Of a stretch of DNA of 64,000 nt, positions 34,788-44,118 are shown in pieces. The DNA is from an uncultured Alistipes sp. (GTDB taxonomy: Bacteria > Bacteroidota > Bacteroidia > Bacteroidales > Rikenellaceae): positions 49,061-113,060 of the forward strand of contig CAJTLJ010000003.1 in NCBI GenBank assembly GCA_910577475.1, written 5' to 3'. Position 1 is the stretch's first letter, and every line of letters starts with the position of its first letter. The position numbers and the translations under genes were made by a program. The notes under the pieces were generated by a model. That model was not told the origin of the DNA. It worked only from the letters and a program-made list of their open reading frames with translations, and searched no databases.

Positions 34788-37109
34788 TTACAAGAGGAAT
34801 ACCACCGACGACCAGGCCCCCATGCGGACGACGGTCCGCTCCTCCGTCGTTGCCGACAGCACGCTGCCCTGCACGCCGACGGCCGCCTTCAGATCGTCCG
34901 CAAGGGTCACGTCGACCGATGCGGCGCCGAAATTATGGAGCACCAGCAGTTTCTCGCCGGCAGACTCGCGATACCACGCCGCCACGCTCTTGGCTCCGGC
35001 ATTCGTGTGGTTATAGACGGCATGGGGCGTCGCCTCGCCGCAAGCCAGCGCGGGATAGGTGTTGCGCAGCGCGGTAAAGTCGCGGTAAACCGTCCAGATC
35101 GAGGCCGGATCGGCCGACTGCGCGGCGACCGTGCCCACCTCGGCCTCCATCTTCGTGTCGACGTTGGAGGTGTAGGAGGTCGTGTAGCCGTCGCCCCACA
35201 GCATGCGGCTGCGGACGAACTGGTCGTCGCGCGTCTTCATGCCGTAGATGCCGATCTCCTCGCCGTAATATATATAAGGAGAGCCGGCGGAGGTGAGCAG
35301 CACGGCGGCGGCCAGCTTCGACTTCTCGGCCGACTCGCCCAGCTTCGAGCGGGTGCGGTCCTCGTCGTGGTTCGAGAGCTTGGTAGCCTCGATGAAGTCG
35401 GGCCGATAGGCGGCATAGCGCTGGCGGTAGCTCAGAATGTCGTTCAGGAAATAGCACCCCGTGCCGTTGTTGATGGCCCACTCCAGCCGGTTCCAGAAGT
35501 CGAACTCGAACATGGCCGGCAGCCCCTGATAGTAGGGAGCCACCTCCGAAGCGCTCGAGAGGGCCTCGCCCACCATGTAGATGTCGTCGGTGCGGCTCCG
35601 GTGGAAGTAGTCGTTCAATTCGTCGTAGAAGGTGCGCAGGAAGGTCGGGTTCTCATCCGAGGTCTGGTTGTGGTAGATGTGCTTCACGGCATCCAGACGC
35701 AAACCGTCCACGCCGCGGTCGATCCACCCCTTCGCAGCCGCCACCAGCGCCTTGTAGGGCTCCGATTCACGGCACGATGCGACAGGGCCGTAGTTCAGGT
35801 CGGGCATCCACTCCGAGTAGAAGTTCGAGTGGAATTGCCAGATCTGCATGTCCTCGAAGAGGATGTCGGCCGCCGTCGAGGAGTTCAGCGCGAAGGGCTC
35901 GCCCAGCTTCACGCGCCGGCTCGTCGAGGGGGCGCCCCATTTCGTGCCGGCCGCCCACGAGGTGGCGGAGGTGCGGATCAGGAATCCCCAGGCCGACTCG
36001 AAATCGACCACCAGTTCGTAGCGTCCGTTCCCCTTCGCATAGAATTTCAGACATTTCTGCTTCCCGAAATAGAGATAGCGGGCATCGGTCGCCGAGGTGT
36101 CCGGATTGGCGGCATCGGGCGCATCTGTCGTCTCCGTCACGGTCACCGTGGGCGCCGAGGCATTCGACCAGTCGAGCACGAAGCGATAGCGGTGAGGGCC
36201 CGAGGCCGAAGCGACGGGAGCGGTGAACCACTCGCCCGAATTGTAGCTGCCCGCCCCCTCGGAGGCGATCATCGGGATTCGTCCGGCGGCGATGTCCGAC
36301 GCCGGGTCCTGCGAGAAGATGTAGTAACTGCGATAGGGGCTCTCCTCCGACGAGCAGGCGGCCTTGAACCAGGGGTGCCCCTTGCCGGTGTGGTTCAGCA
36401 CATAGTCGATATAGACCTTGATGCCCTTGTCATGGGCGGCGCGCACGAGCGACTCGAAGTCGGCCATCGTTCCGTACTGCGGATTGACGGCGGTGTAGTC
36501 GGTCACGTCGTAGCCGTGGTAGGAGTCGGCCGGATGGATCGGCGAGAGCCAGATGGCCGATACGCCCAGCGAGTTCAGGTAGTCGAGCTTCGCCTCGATG
36601 CCCTTGAAGTCGCCCCACTTGTCGCCGTCGCTATCGGCGAAGGAGTAGACCAGCAGCTGATAGGAGATGTCGGCCCGCTTCTCGCCATCCCAGGCGCGGG
36701 GTTCGGCCTCGACGGGCTTGAAATCGCCCGCAGGGATGCCCGACCCGGCTTCCTGCCGCACGGAGATCGGGACATCGACCGCTCCGGGAGCCGAGAGGAT
36801 CAGTTCCGTCGAACGGGCCTCGCCCTCGTTGGCGGCGGCACGCACCCGCACCGAGGAGGCCGAAGAGTGCCCCCCTTCGGCGGAGAGGGTGAGCCACGAC
36901 GCATCGGCCGCACGCCGCAGCGACCACGATCCGGCCGAGGTGCGCAGATCGACGATCTGTTCGCCGCCTTCGGCCGCGAAGGTCAGTTCGGTCGGCGTGG
37001 CCGACAGGGAGGCCCCTACCGGTGCGGGATCGGGATCGTCGCTTCCGCCGCAGGCGCAGAGGGTCCATGCGGTCCACAGAAGCAGCAGAAGAGTGTAGAA
37101 TCTTTTCAT
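34788..37109 (-). CDS. susG: SusG-like surface alpha-amylase with BACON domain
   Basis: 773 residues. Lipobox LCACGGS (Cys20). A BACON domain (about 33-121, LSATPTELTFAAEGGE through DVPISVRQE) follows; then the catalytic barrel from about 148. Between barrel strands, near 285-410, an inserted beta-rich segment (HRYRFVLDW, RYLYFGKQKCLKFYAKGNGRYEL) sits where SusG carries its CBM58 starch-binding module. Catalytic triad by motif: Asp473 (GLRLDAVKH), Glu515 (MVGEALS) and Asp582 (LSNHDEDR). It should make the first cuts in starch on the cell surface. B. thetaiotaomicron SusG has no BACON domain, so this is a variant architecture. A 112-base gap separates it from the binding-protein gene. Confidence 0.9.
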   Translation of the reverse strand: MKRFYTLLLLLWTAWTLCACGGSDDPDPAPVGASLSATPTELTFAAEGGEQIVDLRTSAGSWSLRRAADASWLTLSAEGGHSSASSVRVRAAANEGEARSTELILSAPGAVDVPISVRQEAGSGIPAGDFKPVEAEPRAWDGEKRADISYQLLVYSFADSDGDKWGDFKGIEAKLDYLNSLGVSAIWLSPIHPADSYHGYDVTDYTAVNPQYGTMADFESLVRAAHDKGIKVYIDYVLNHTGKGHPWFKAACSSEESPYRSYYIFSQDPASDIAAGRIPMIASEGAGSYNSGEWFTAPVASASGPHRYRFVLDWSNASAPTVTVTETTDAPDAANPDTSATDARYLYFGKQKCLKFYAKGNGRYELVVDFESAWGFLIRTSATSWAAGTKWGAPSTSRRVKLGEPFALNSSTAADILFEDMQIWQFHSNFYSEWMPDLNYGPVASCRESEPYKALVAAAKGWIDRGVDGLRLDAVKHIYHNQTSDENPTFLRTFYDELNDYFHRSRTDDIYMVGEALSSASEVAPYYQGLPAMFEFDFWNRLEWAINNGTGCYFLNDILSYRQRYAAYRPDFIEATKLSNHDEDRTRSKLGESAEKSKLAAAVLLTSAGSPYIYYGEEIGIYGMKTRDDQFVRSRMLWGDGYTTSYTSNVDTKMEAEVGTVAAQSADPASIWTVYRDFTALRNTYPALACGEATPHAVYNHTNAGAKSVAAWYRESAGEKLLVLHNFGAASVDVTLADDLKAAVGVQGSVLSATTEERTVVRMGAWSSVVFLL

Positions 37110-37221
37110 TGCGTTTTTCGTTTTGATTGCTCTTTTCGCGGGGCTGGCGTACCGGTCAAGGTGCGCCAGCCAAAAAGATTCTCCCGGCGGATCCGTTCAC
37201 GCTCCGCCGGGAAAACCCGGA

Positions 37222-39357
37222 TTACAATGCGGGGGCGGCACCCTCCTCCATCACATAGAGGCAGGCGCTCTTCAGCCCGAAGTAGATGTCGTAGGTACCG
37301 TTCGCCGAGATCTTGATGTTGGTCTGGGTCTTGGTGAGTTCGACGCCCCGGCCGATCTCGACCACCGTGTCGCTGCCGTAGCTCAGGTCCCACTTGCCGT
37401 CGGCACGCACCTTGAACTCGTCGGCCGTGGTGACGGTGACCCCGCGGGCAACGGCATAGTCGCCCTCGGCCGTCAGCGCGATGTCGGCGCCCTCGGCCCA
37501 GCCGGTGATCGTACCGCAGATGCCCCAGGCGTAGCCCGTCAAATCGATTTCGACCTTGCCGGGAGCCGTAGCCGTCGACGGATCGACGCCTGCCTTCATG
37601 AAGTAGCACTTCCCGGCATCGGCATCGAGATAGAGGTCGTAAACGCCCTCCTCGGCAACCGTAATGTTGTCGCCGCCGTTCGCACCGTCGACCACCGAGT
37701 TCGGCGTCACGGCACCGTAGCCGAAGTTCACGTTCCAGTCGGTGCCCTTGCGGAACTTGAATTCGGTCGAGGCGGTCAGCTGCACGCCCTTGATAGCCAG
37801 CATGCCGTTCGATTCGAACAACGTCCAGTTGTGCGACCAGCTGTCGCCGGCGATGCTGCCGATCACACCCCACGCCTCGGCATCGGCACTGAAGGCGTAG
37901 ATCGTGTTGGTCTCGGTATAGAGGGCGAACTGATAGCTGCCGGGAGCGAGCGAGAAATTGCCGCCGTCGGCTACGCCCGCATAGGGTGCGTCGGTCACGA
38001 GGTCGTCGGCACCCTTGCCCAGGTTCTGGTTCCAGTCGTTGTTGAAGCGGAACTTGAACTCGCCGCCGATCTCGATGAAGTCGCTGTACCACACGCCGGG
38101 GCCCACCTCGACCATATAGGCGGCGCCGCTGATCCAGCTGGCCTCCCACTTGGTCTGGTTCACCTCGCCGATCACCTCCCAGAGGTTCGGCTTCTCCTCG
38201 GGCGTTTCGGGCTCGTCGGGACCGGGCTCCTCGCCACCGCCGCCGGACACTTCGTCCTTGCCGTACATCTTGGCGTCGAGTTCGTAGCGGAGGTCGTTCG
38301 AATCGCTCAGGTAAGCGTAGATACGCACCTGACCGGCCTCGACCTTGATATTGGCGGCGCCGGACTCCAGTTTGCCGTCGCTGCCGCCCCAGTTCACTGC
38401 CCAGTCGGCATCGGCGCGGAACTTGATCTCACCGGCCACCAGGTCGGCATCGACCCAGAAGCGGCGCTTCTCGGGGTTGAAGTCCATCACCAGGTCGTTC
38501 TCCCAGCTGCCCACGCCGTCGCCGACGATACCCAACTGGTCGAAGCTGTTCTTCACCTCCAGCGTGAGGGTCGACTTGTTGAACGCGAAGTTGTAGAAAC
38601 GCTTCGAATAGCAGGAGATGTTGCCCGAACCGCCGGACGAGATCAGCGTAATGGATGCAGCCTCATCGGCAGGAGCCGGAGCATCGCCGTCGGTACCCCA
38701 GTTGCAGGAGTCGTCCCAGCCGCCCACACCGGTCAGCTTGAAGCCGTTGGCGGCCTTGTCGCCGAAGTCGATGAAGCCTTCGTAGTTCACCTCGTCCTCG
38801 GTAAAGCTGTAGAGGAGCTGCGAAGCGCCGTGGTTCCAGCCGCAGTAGTCGCCGATAATCCAGACGACGGGGTACTGCTTCTCGGCAGCGGTCGTGGTGA
38901 CGTTCACCGTGATGATGTTGGAGAAGACGGTGCCGTAGGTCGAGCCCACCGTAGCCCCTACGAAGAACTCCACGGGAGCGGCCTCATCGAGCGGAAGGCC
39001 CAGACCGCCCTCCTCGACGGGCAGCGCCACGCGGTTGTTCAGCACCCCTTTGGTCATGGCGTAGGAGGTCGACGAGATGCCGCTGAAGAGCGTCACGGTC
39101 GTACCCTCGTAGGCAGCCAGCACCGAGTAGGCGATCTGGGTTCGGGCGCCGAAATCGGCGGCGTCCCACGAGAAGACCACTTCCTCCTCCTGGTTGTCTG
39201 CCGTAATGACGATATCCTCGGACAGTTCGTGGATCGTGGCGGGAACGGCATTCTCGATAGGAAGCACCTCCACCGTATCCAGGTCGGACGTACATGCCGA
39301 AAGCATTCCGGCAGCGGCCGCAAAGGACATGATATGTTTCAAGAGTTTCATAATCAT
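37222..39357 (-). CDS. SusE/SusF-type starch-binding lipoprotein with five modules
   Basis: 711 residues. Lipobox GMLSACTS (Cys22). An N-terminal SusE-like Ig domain (about 25-160) is followed by five related modules at roughly 163-270, 273-365, 391-490, 495-590 and 608-705. Modules 2 to 5 share a pattern of the type FKFR..xDWxxNxG (IKFRADADWAVNWGG, FKFRFNNDWNQNLG, FKFRKGTDWNVNFG, FKVRADGKWDLSYG). A Gly/Glu/Pro linker at 366-390 divides modules 2 and 3. SusE has two and SusF three starch-binding modules, so this single protein looks like both joined. It would hold starch at the cell surface for SusG and SusCD. Confidence 0.88.
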   Translation of the reverse strand: MIMKLLKHIMSFAAAAGMLSACTSDLDTVEVLPIENAVPATIHELSEDIVITADNQEEEVVFSWDAADFGARTQIAYSVLAAYEGTTVTLFSGISSTSYAMTKGVLNNRVALPVEEGGLGLPLDEAAPVEFFVGATVGSTYGTVFSNIITVNVTTTAAEKQYPVVWIIGDYCGWNHGASQLLYSFTEDEVNYEGFIDFGDKAANGFKLTGVGGWDDSCNWGTDGDAPAPADEAASITLISSGGSGNISCYSKRFYNFAFNKSTLTLEVKNSFDQLGIVGDGVGSWENDLVMDFNPEKRRFWVDADLVAGEIKFRADADWAVNWGGSDGKLESGAANIKVEAGQVRIYAYLSDSNDLRYELDAKMYGKDEVSGGGGEEPGPDEPETPEEKPNLWEVIGEVNQTKWEASWISGAAYMVEVGPGVWYSDFIEIGGEFKFRFNNDWNQNLGKGADDLVTDAPYAGVADGGNFSLAPGSYQFALYTETNTIYAFSADAEAWGVIGSIAGDSWSHNWTLFESNGMLAIKGVQLTASTEFKFRKGTDWNVNFGYGAVTPNSVVDGANGGDNITVAEEGVYDLYLDADAGKCYFMKAGVDPSTATAPGKVEIDLTGYAWGICGTITGWAEGADIALTAEGDYAVARGVTVTTADEFKVRADGKWDLSYGSDTVVEIGRGVELTKTQTNIKISANGTYDIYFGLKSACLYVMEEGAAPAL

Positions 39358-39379
39358 TCTTTGTTTTTAAGCGTTAGAA

Positions 39380-41014
39380 TCAATAGCCCTCGGGGTTGTA
39401 CAGGTTGGGGTTGGCACGCAGCTGCGACGCCGGGATGGCGAAGAGCTTCTTGTACTCGGGGAAGCTCTGTCCCACGAAGGAGTCGCCGCCCTTGTAGGGC
39501 CACAGGAAAGTGCCCGAGGTGAATTTGCCGAAGCGGATCAGGTCGGTCCGGCGATGGCTCTCCCACATCAGCTCGCGCGCACGCTCGGCGAGGAGGTAAT
39601 CCTGGTCGTAATCGTTCGGGGCGGCCACGCCGGCACGCTCGGCCAGCAGTTTCAGATAAGGCAGACCCTTGGGCGACTGGTTCAGGTGCATGCAGGCCTC
39701 GGCGTAGGTCAGATAGATCTCGGCCAGACGGATCACCGGGAAGTCGATGTCGGAATAGGCCTTCGTCTTGGCCGTTTCGTTGAACTCCGCCTCGGTCATG
39801 TCGTGGGGAATGTTGTTGAACTTCAGACAGCCCCAGCCGCAGGTGAACTCGTAGAGGTTGTTCTCGATCGACTCCGTCTTTCCCTTGATGGCGAAGAACT
39901 TGCCGCGCTCGTCCACGACGTCGTACTCACCCGTCTCGTAGTTCGGATTCTTCACGCCGAAGTAGGTCGTGGCGAATTCGTAGGTGGTGCGCAGACCGCC
40001 CCAGCCGCCGTTCACGCCGTTCGGGTGGGTCGTATCGGTAATGTCCGTGGAGTTGATGGCCGCCAGCGTCAGGAACGAGGTGCCGCCGTAGGACTGGGCG
40101 TGGTCGTTATCGTAGTCGACGGCGAAGATCAGCTCCTTGAGCGCATCGGGATTCTGGCCGTTGTCGCCCCGGAACAGATCGGCGTAGTTCGGGCAGAGGT
40201 CGTAGCCCAGCTTGAACAGACGCTCGCAGGTGCTCTGGCAGGCCTCCCACTGCGGGGTGCCGGTGTAGACCTCGGCATTGAGATAGATACGCGACAGCAG
40301 ACCCAGCACGGCGCCCTTGTCGGCACGGGGATAGTTCGAGCGGGCTGCCGGCATGGCGCTGCCGTCGGCGGCCAGGGCCTCCAGCTCGTTCACGATGTAG
40401 TTGTAGACCTCAGTGCGCGGGAGCTGCTTGGGAGGTTCGGCGCCGAACTCGGAGTTTTCGGTCGTGAAGGGCACGTCGCCGAATACGTCCATCGCCATCC
40501 AGTAGTAGAAGGCGCGGATGAAACGGGCCTCGGCGCGGAACTGCTCGACCGAAGCGGCCACGTCGGCCGTAACGCCGCGGTTCGAGAGTTTGTCGGGAGC
40601 CGTCTGACGCAGGTATTCGTTGACGTAGGAGACACTCTGGAGCGAGCGGAAGAAGACGCCGTACACGGCCTCGTTCTCGGCATCCGACCAGGTGTTGGTA
40701 TTCATGGCACGCACCCAGGCGTCGTTGCCCCAGGCGCATTTGGCCGCATCGGTCGTGAACTCCTGGCAGGCCCAGAAGGCACGGATGGTCTCCGTAGCAC
40801 CGCCGTCGACGCCGTCGATGAAGGAGAGGGAGTGGGTGCCGATGGTGCGGTAAAGTTTCGCAAGGCCCTGGAGGTAACCCTCGAGATCCGCTCCGTATGC
40901 GGTTTCGGCCGTTTTGTCCCACTCGTTCAGAGGCAGGGTCTCCAGATCGTTGACGCACGACGGAGAGCAGAACAGAATGGCACCGAGAGCCGCCGCTAAA
41001 TATTTCGCTTTCAT
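39380..41014 (-). CDS. susD: SusD/RagB-type glycan-binding lipoprotein
   Basis: 544 residues. Lipobox CSPSCVNDLET (Cys20). The alpha-helical SusD fold is indicated by RFIRAFYYWMAMDVFGDVPF, LPRTEVYNYIVNELEAL, RADKGAVLGLLSRIYL and the C-terminal LLAERARELMWESHRRTDLIRFGKF. SusD caps the SusC barrel and delivers maltodextrin to it. It follows susC by 18 bases. Confidence 0.95.
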   Translation of the reverse strand: MKAKYLAAALGAILFCSPSCVNDLETLPLNEWDKTAETAYGADLEGYLQGLAKLYRTIGTHSLSFIDGVDGGATETIRAFWACQEFTTDAAKCAWGNDAWVRAMNTNTWSDAENEAVYGVFFRSLQSVSYVNEYLRQTAPDKLSNRGVTADVAASVEQFRAEARFIRAFYYWMAMDVFGDVPFTTENSEFGAEPPKQLPRTEVYNYIVNELEALAADGSAMPAARSNYPRADKGAVLGLLSRIYLNAEVYTGTPQWEACQSTCERLFKLGYDLCPNYADLFRGDNGQNPDALKELIFAVDYDNDHAQSYGGTSFLTLAAINSTDITDTTHPNGVNGGWGGLRTTYEFATTYFGVKNPNYETGEYDVVDERGKFFAIKGKTESIENNLYEFTCGWGCLKFNNIPHDMTEAEFNETAKTKAYSDIDFPVIRLAEIYLTYAEACMHLNQSPKGLPYLKLLAERAGVAAPNDYDQDYLLAERARELMWESHRRTDLIRFGKFTSGTFLWPYKGGDSFVGQSFPEYKKLFAIPASQLRANPNLYNPEGY

Positions 41015-41032
41015 TGTTGTGTCGTTTTTAGA

Positions 41033-44000
41033 TTAGAAATTAACATTTACACGCAGGGAGTAGATGCGCGGACGGGGCCAGAAGGTGCCGTCGATGCCCT
41101 GGGCGCTCGATACTTCGGGGTCGACTCCGCTGTACTTGGTGATTACGAAGACGTTCTGCACGCCGGCGGCCAGACGGATCATCGTGTTGCACTTGCCCAC
41201 GTTGCGGAAGGTGTAGCCCAGCGTGATGTCGTCCATGCGGAAGAACGAAGCATCCTCGAGGAACATGTCCGAGTACCACTGCTCGCCGGAGTTGGGCAGT
41301 ACCCAGCCGGTCTTCTTCACCGTCGAGGCGTAGTTCAACAGAATGCCGCTGTTGACGTCGAAGTCGGCCGAAGAGTGAGCCGAGAAGTAGTCGTTGAAGG
41401 CGTAGTTGCCGATCGAGCCGTGGCCGTTGAAGCCGAAGTCCCAGTTCTTGTAGGAGAGCTTGAGGTTCAGACCGAAGAAGAAGTCCGGCATCGGGCTCTT
41501 GCCCGTGTTATAGCGGTCGCCCTGAGTAATCTGACCGTCGCCGTCGCGATCCACGAAGGCGTTCTGGATCGGATTGCCGGCAGCATCGTACAGCTGCTGG
41601 AAAGTATAGAAGGTATAGGGCGAGCAGCCTACGGTGTGCATCACGAGGTCCGAACCGCCGGTACCCTTCGAGGGCTTGCCCTGATAAACGGCGTAGTTGG
41701 GATCGTTCGTATTGTTGAGCTTCGTGAACTTGGTATCCTGGAACGTGCCGTTGAAGCCGATCGAGAGGTTCCAGTCCTTCGTGCGGACGGGGATGAAGTT
41801 CAGCGCGAACTCGACGCCCTTGTTCTCCATCTCGCCGATGTTGGTGAGCAGCATGTTGCCGAAGTTGGCGCCCAGCGGAGTAGTCACGTTGTTGAGCAGG
41901 TCTTCGGTGACGCGCTTGTAGAGATCGACGCTACCGCTGATGCGGCCCTCCAGGAATCCGAAGTCCAGACCGACGTTATAGGTCGTGGTGGTCTCCCACT
42001 TGATGTTGGGATCGTAGGCCTCGGGAGTCCAGTAGTGCATATAACCGTCGCTGCCCATGAAAGACATGTCATAGACGTTGTTCGAAAGACCGTACTTGGC
42101 CAGGTACTTGTAGTTGCCGATGGCCTGCTGGCCGGTCTGGCCGTAGCCCAGACGCAGCTTGAGGCTCGACACGGCACGCGAGTTCTTCAGGAAGTTCTCC
42201 TGAGCAATGTTCCACGCCACGGCGGCCGAGGGGAAGTAGCCCCAGCGGTTGTCCTCCGAGAACTTCGACGAACCGTCGGCGCGCATCGTAAAGGTGAAGA
42301 GGTACTTCGAATTGAGGGCGTAGTTGATACGGCCGTAGAACGAAACCAGGTAGTTCTCCTCCTGCGAGCGGGGATAGCGCGACATGTCGCCCTTGCGCTC
42401 CATCGTACCGTTGAAATAGGTGATGCCCTGACCGGCATTGTAGAAGTGCTGCCACGAGTAGCCGGCCATCACGTCCAGATGGTGCATGCCCCACTCCTTG
42501 TTGAAGTCGGCGTAGAACTCCAGCAGCTGGTTGCGGCGCAGGTTCACCGTATTGGTGTACTGGCCGATTCCGCGGGCCTCGGTGTCGCGGTAAGCCTGAT
42601 AGGAGCCGACCGCCACGCCGTCGTGCTCGTCGGACTTGGACCAGTCCAGACCCAGGTTCAGGTTGAAGCGCAGCGCCTCGAAACCGTGCACCTTATAATC
42701 TACGGCCACGTTGCCGATGAAGCGGTAGACGCGCGAGTAGTTGTTCTTGTCGTAGAGCATCGAAAGCGGGCTGCCGTCGAAGAGGGTGTTGGGAGCGACC
42801 GAGGTGCCGCGGCCCGACAGCACGTTCCAGTAACCGTTCGTGGTGGTGTAGTCGATCGAACCGTCCTCGTTCCGCCAGTAGGGATCGACCGTCGGGTTCA
42901 TGAAGGCTGCCGCACCGACGGCGCCGCCGTCGGCATACTGCTGGTCGGAGTAGACGCCCTTGGCGTTCAGGCTGACCGTGAGGTGCTTCTTCAGAAACGA
43001 GGGAGCGATGCTCAGGTCGACCGTACCGCGGTGGTACTCCGAGGTCTGGAGGGTACCGTACTGACCCGTGTAGCCCACCGATGCGCGGTAAGGCATCAGG
43101 TCGTTGTGGTTGCCGCTCAGGCTGACGTTGTGGTCGTGCGAAACGGCCGTGCGGAAAATCAGATCCTGCCAGTCGGTGTTGACATTGCCCATCAGCGCGC
43201 GGGCGGCGTCGCCCTTCGTGCCGGCGGGGAAATTGGCGTTCAGGTACTCGCGGAACTCCTGAGCCTCCATCACGGGCATCTTGTCCGAGTTGTGCGAGAC
43301 GCTGATGCTGCCGTTATAGGATACGTTGAGCTGATTGCCGCGGCCCTTCTTGGTGGTGATGATAATCACGCCGTTCGAAGCGCGCGAACCGTAGATGGCC
43401 GTCGCCGATGCATCCTTCAGCACCGTGAACGACTCGATATCGTTGGGGTTCACCATCGAGAGGGGGTTCGCCATGCCGGCACCGCCGTCCTCGGCGATGG
43501 GCACGCCGTCGATCACGATCAGCGGGGCGCTCGATGCGGTCAGCGACGCCATACCGCGGATGCGGATCGTGGGATTCGAGTTCGGGCCTCCGTCGCCGGG
43601 GATGATCTGCACGCCCGGAACCTTGCCCTGCATCATATCCTGCGCCGAAACGACGGCGCCGCGATTATTCTCGTCGGCCTTGATGGCTACGACCGAACCC
43701 GTCATGTCGTTCTTCTTGACGGCGCCGTAACCGATCACGACCACCTCGTCCAGCGTCTGGAGATCCTCCTGGAGGGTCACCCGCTTCAGTTCGGTCGAGG
43801 AGGCGACCAGCGCCACCGACTTATATCCCACATAGGAGATGTCGATGACCGAATTGGCGCTCTTCACCGTGAGGGTGAACGAACCGTCCAGATCGGTCGA
43901 AATGCCATTGGTCGTTCCGGTCTCCAAAACCGTCGCGCCGATGACGGGCATTCCGGTGTTGTCCACCACAACGCCCTGCACCTTGTACGAGCCGTTCTGG

Positions 44001-44071
44001 GCCTGCGCAAGGGGGGGGGTAATCAGCGTTAGGAGCATCATACCCAAACACATAGCTAAAAGTTTTCTCAT
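41033..44071 (-). CDS. susC: SusC-type TonB-dependent glycan porter
   Basis: 1012 residues. Signal peptide MRKLLAMCLGMMLLTLI to AQA, then the CarboxypepD-like domain (VQGVVVDNTGMPVIGATVLE), a TonB box (LDEVVVIGYGAVKKNDMTGSV), plug (IRIRGMASLTASSAPLIVIDGVPI) and a long barrel ending LRVNVNF. It imports maltodextrins across the outer membrane with SusD. Unusual: codons 20-22 of the signal peptide (Thr-Pro-Pro) contain a run of nine C (plus-strand G9 at 44011-44019), a candidate slipped-strand site that would switch the whole protein off. Confidence 0.96.
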   Translation of the reverse strand: MRKLLAMCLGMMLLTLITPPLAQAQNGSYKVQGVVVDNTGMPVIGATVLETGTTNGISTDLDGSFTLTVKSANSVIDISYVGYKSVALVASSTELKRVTLQEDLQTLDEVVVIGYGAVKKNDMTGSVVAIKADENNRGAVVSAQDMMQGKVPGVQIIPGDGGPNSNPTIRIRGMASLTASSAPLIVIDGVPIAEDGGAGMANPLSMVNPNDIESFTVLKDASATAIYGSRASNGVIIITTKKGRGNQLNVSYNGSISVSHNSDKMPVMEAQEFREYLNANFPAGTKGDAARALMGNVNTDWQDLIFRTAVSHDHNVSLSGNHNDLMPYRASVGYTGQYGTLQTSEYHRGTVDLSIAPSFLKKHLTVSLNAKGVYSDQQYADGGAVGAAAFMNPTVDPYWRNEDGSIDYTTTNGYWNVLSGRGTSVAPNTLFDGSPLSMLYDKNNYSRVYRFIGNVAVDYKVHGFEALRFNLNLGLDWSKSDEHDGVAVGSYQAYRDTEARGIGQYTNTVNLRRNQLLEFYADFNKEWGMHHLDVMAGYSWQHFYNAGQGITYFNGTMERKGDMSRYPRSQEENYLVSFYGRINYALNSKYLFTFTMRADGSSKFSEDNRWGYFPSAAVAWNIAQENFLKNSRAVSSLKLRLGYGQTGQQAIGNYKYLAKYGLSNNVYDMSFMGSDGYMHYWTPEAYDPNIKWETTTTYNVGLDFGFLEGRISGSVDLYKRVTEDLLNNVTTPLGANFGNMLLTNIGEMENKGVEFALNFIPVRTKDWNLSIGFNGTFQDTKFTKLNNTNDPNYAVYQGKPSKGTGGSDLVMHTVGCSPYTFYTFQQLYDAAGNPIQNAFVDRDGDGQITQGDRYNTGKSPMPDFFFGLNLKLSYKNWDFGFNGHGSIGNYAFNDYFSAHSSADFDVNSGILLNYASTVKKTGWVLPNSGEQWYSDMFLEDASFFRMDDITLGYTFRNVGKCNTMIRLAAGVQNVFVITKYSGVDPEVSSAQGIDGTFWPRPRIYSLRVNVNF
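44011..44019 (-). repeat. C9 homopolymer in the susC signal-peptide coding region
   Basis: Nine C on the coding strand, in ACC CCC CCC CTT. The frame is intact in this sequence. Confidence 0.95.
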
Positions 44072-44118
44072 AAAGCGTTCGTGTTAGTTAATAATTGGTT
44101 TAGTTGATTTGAAGGATT

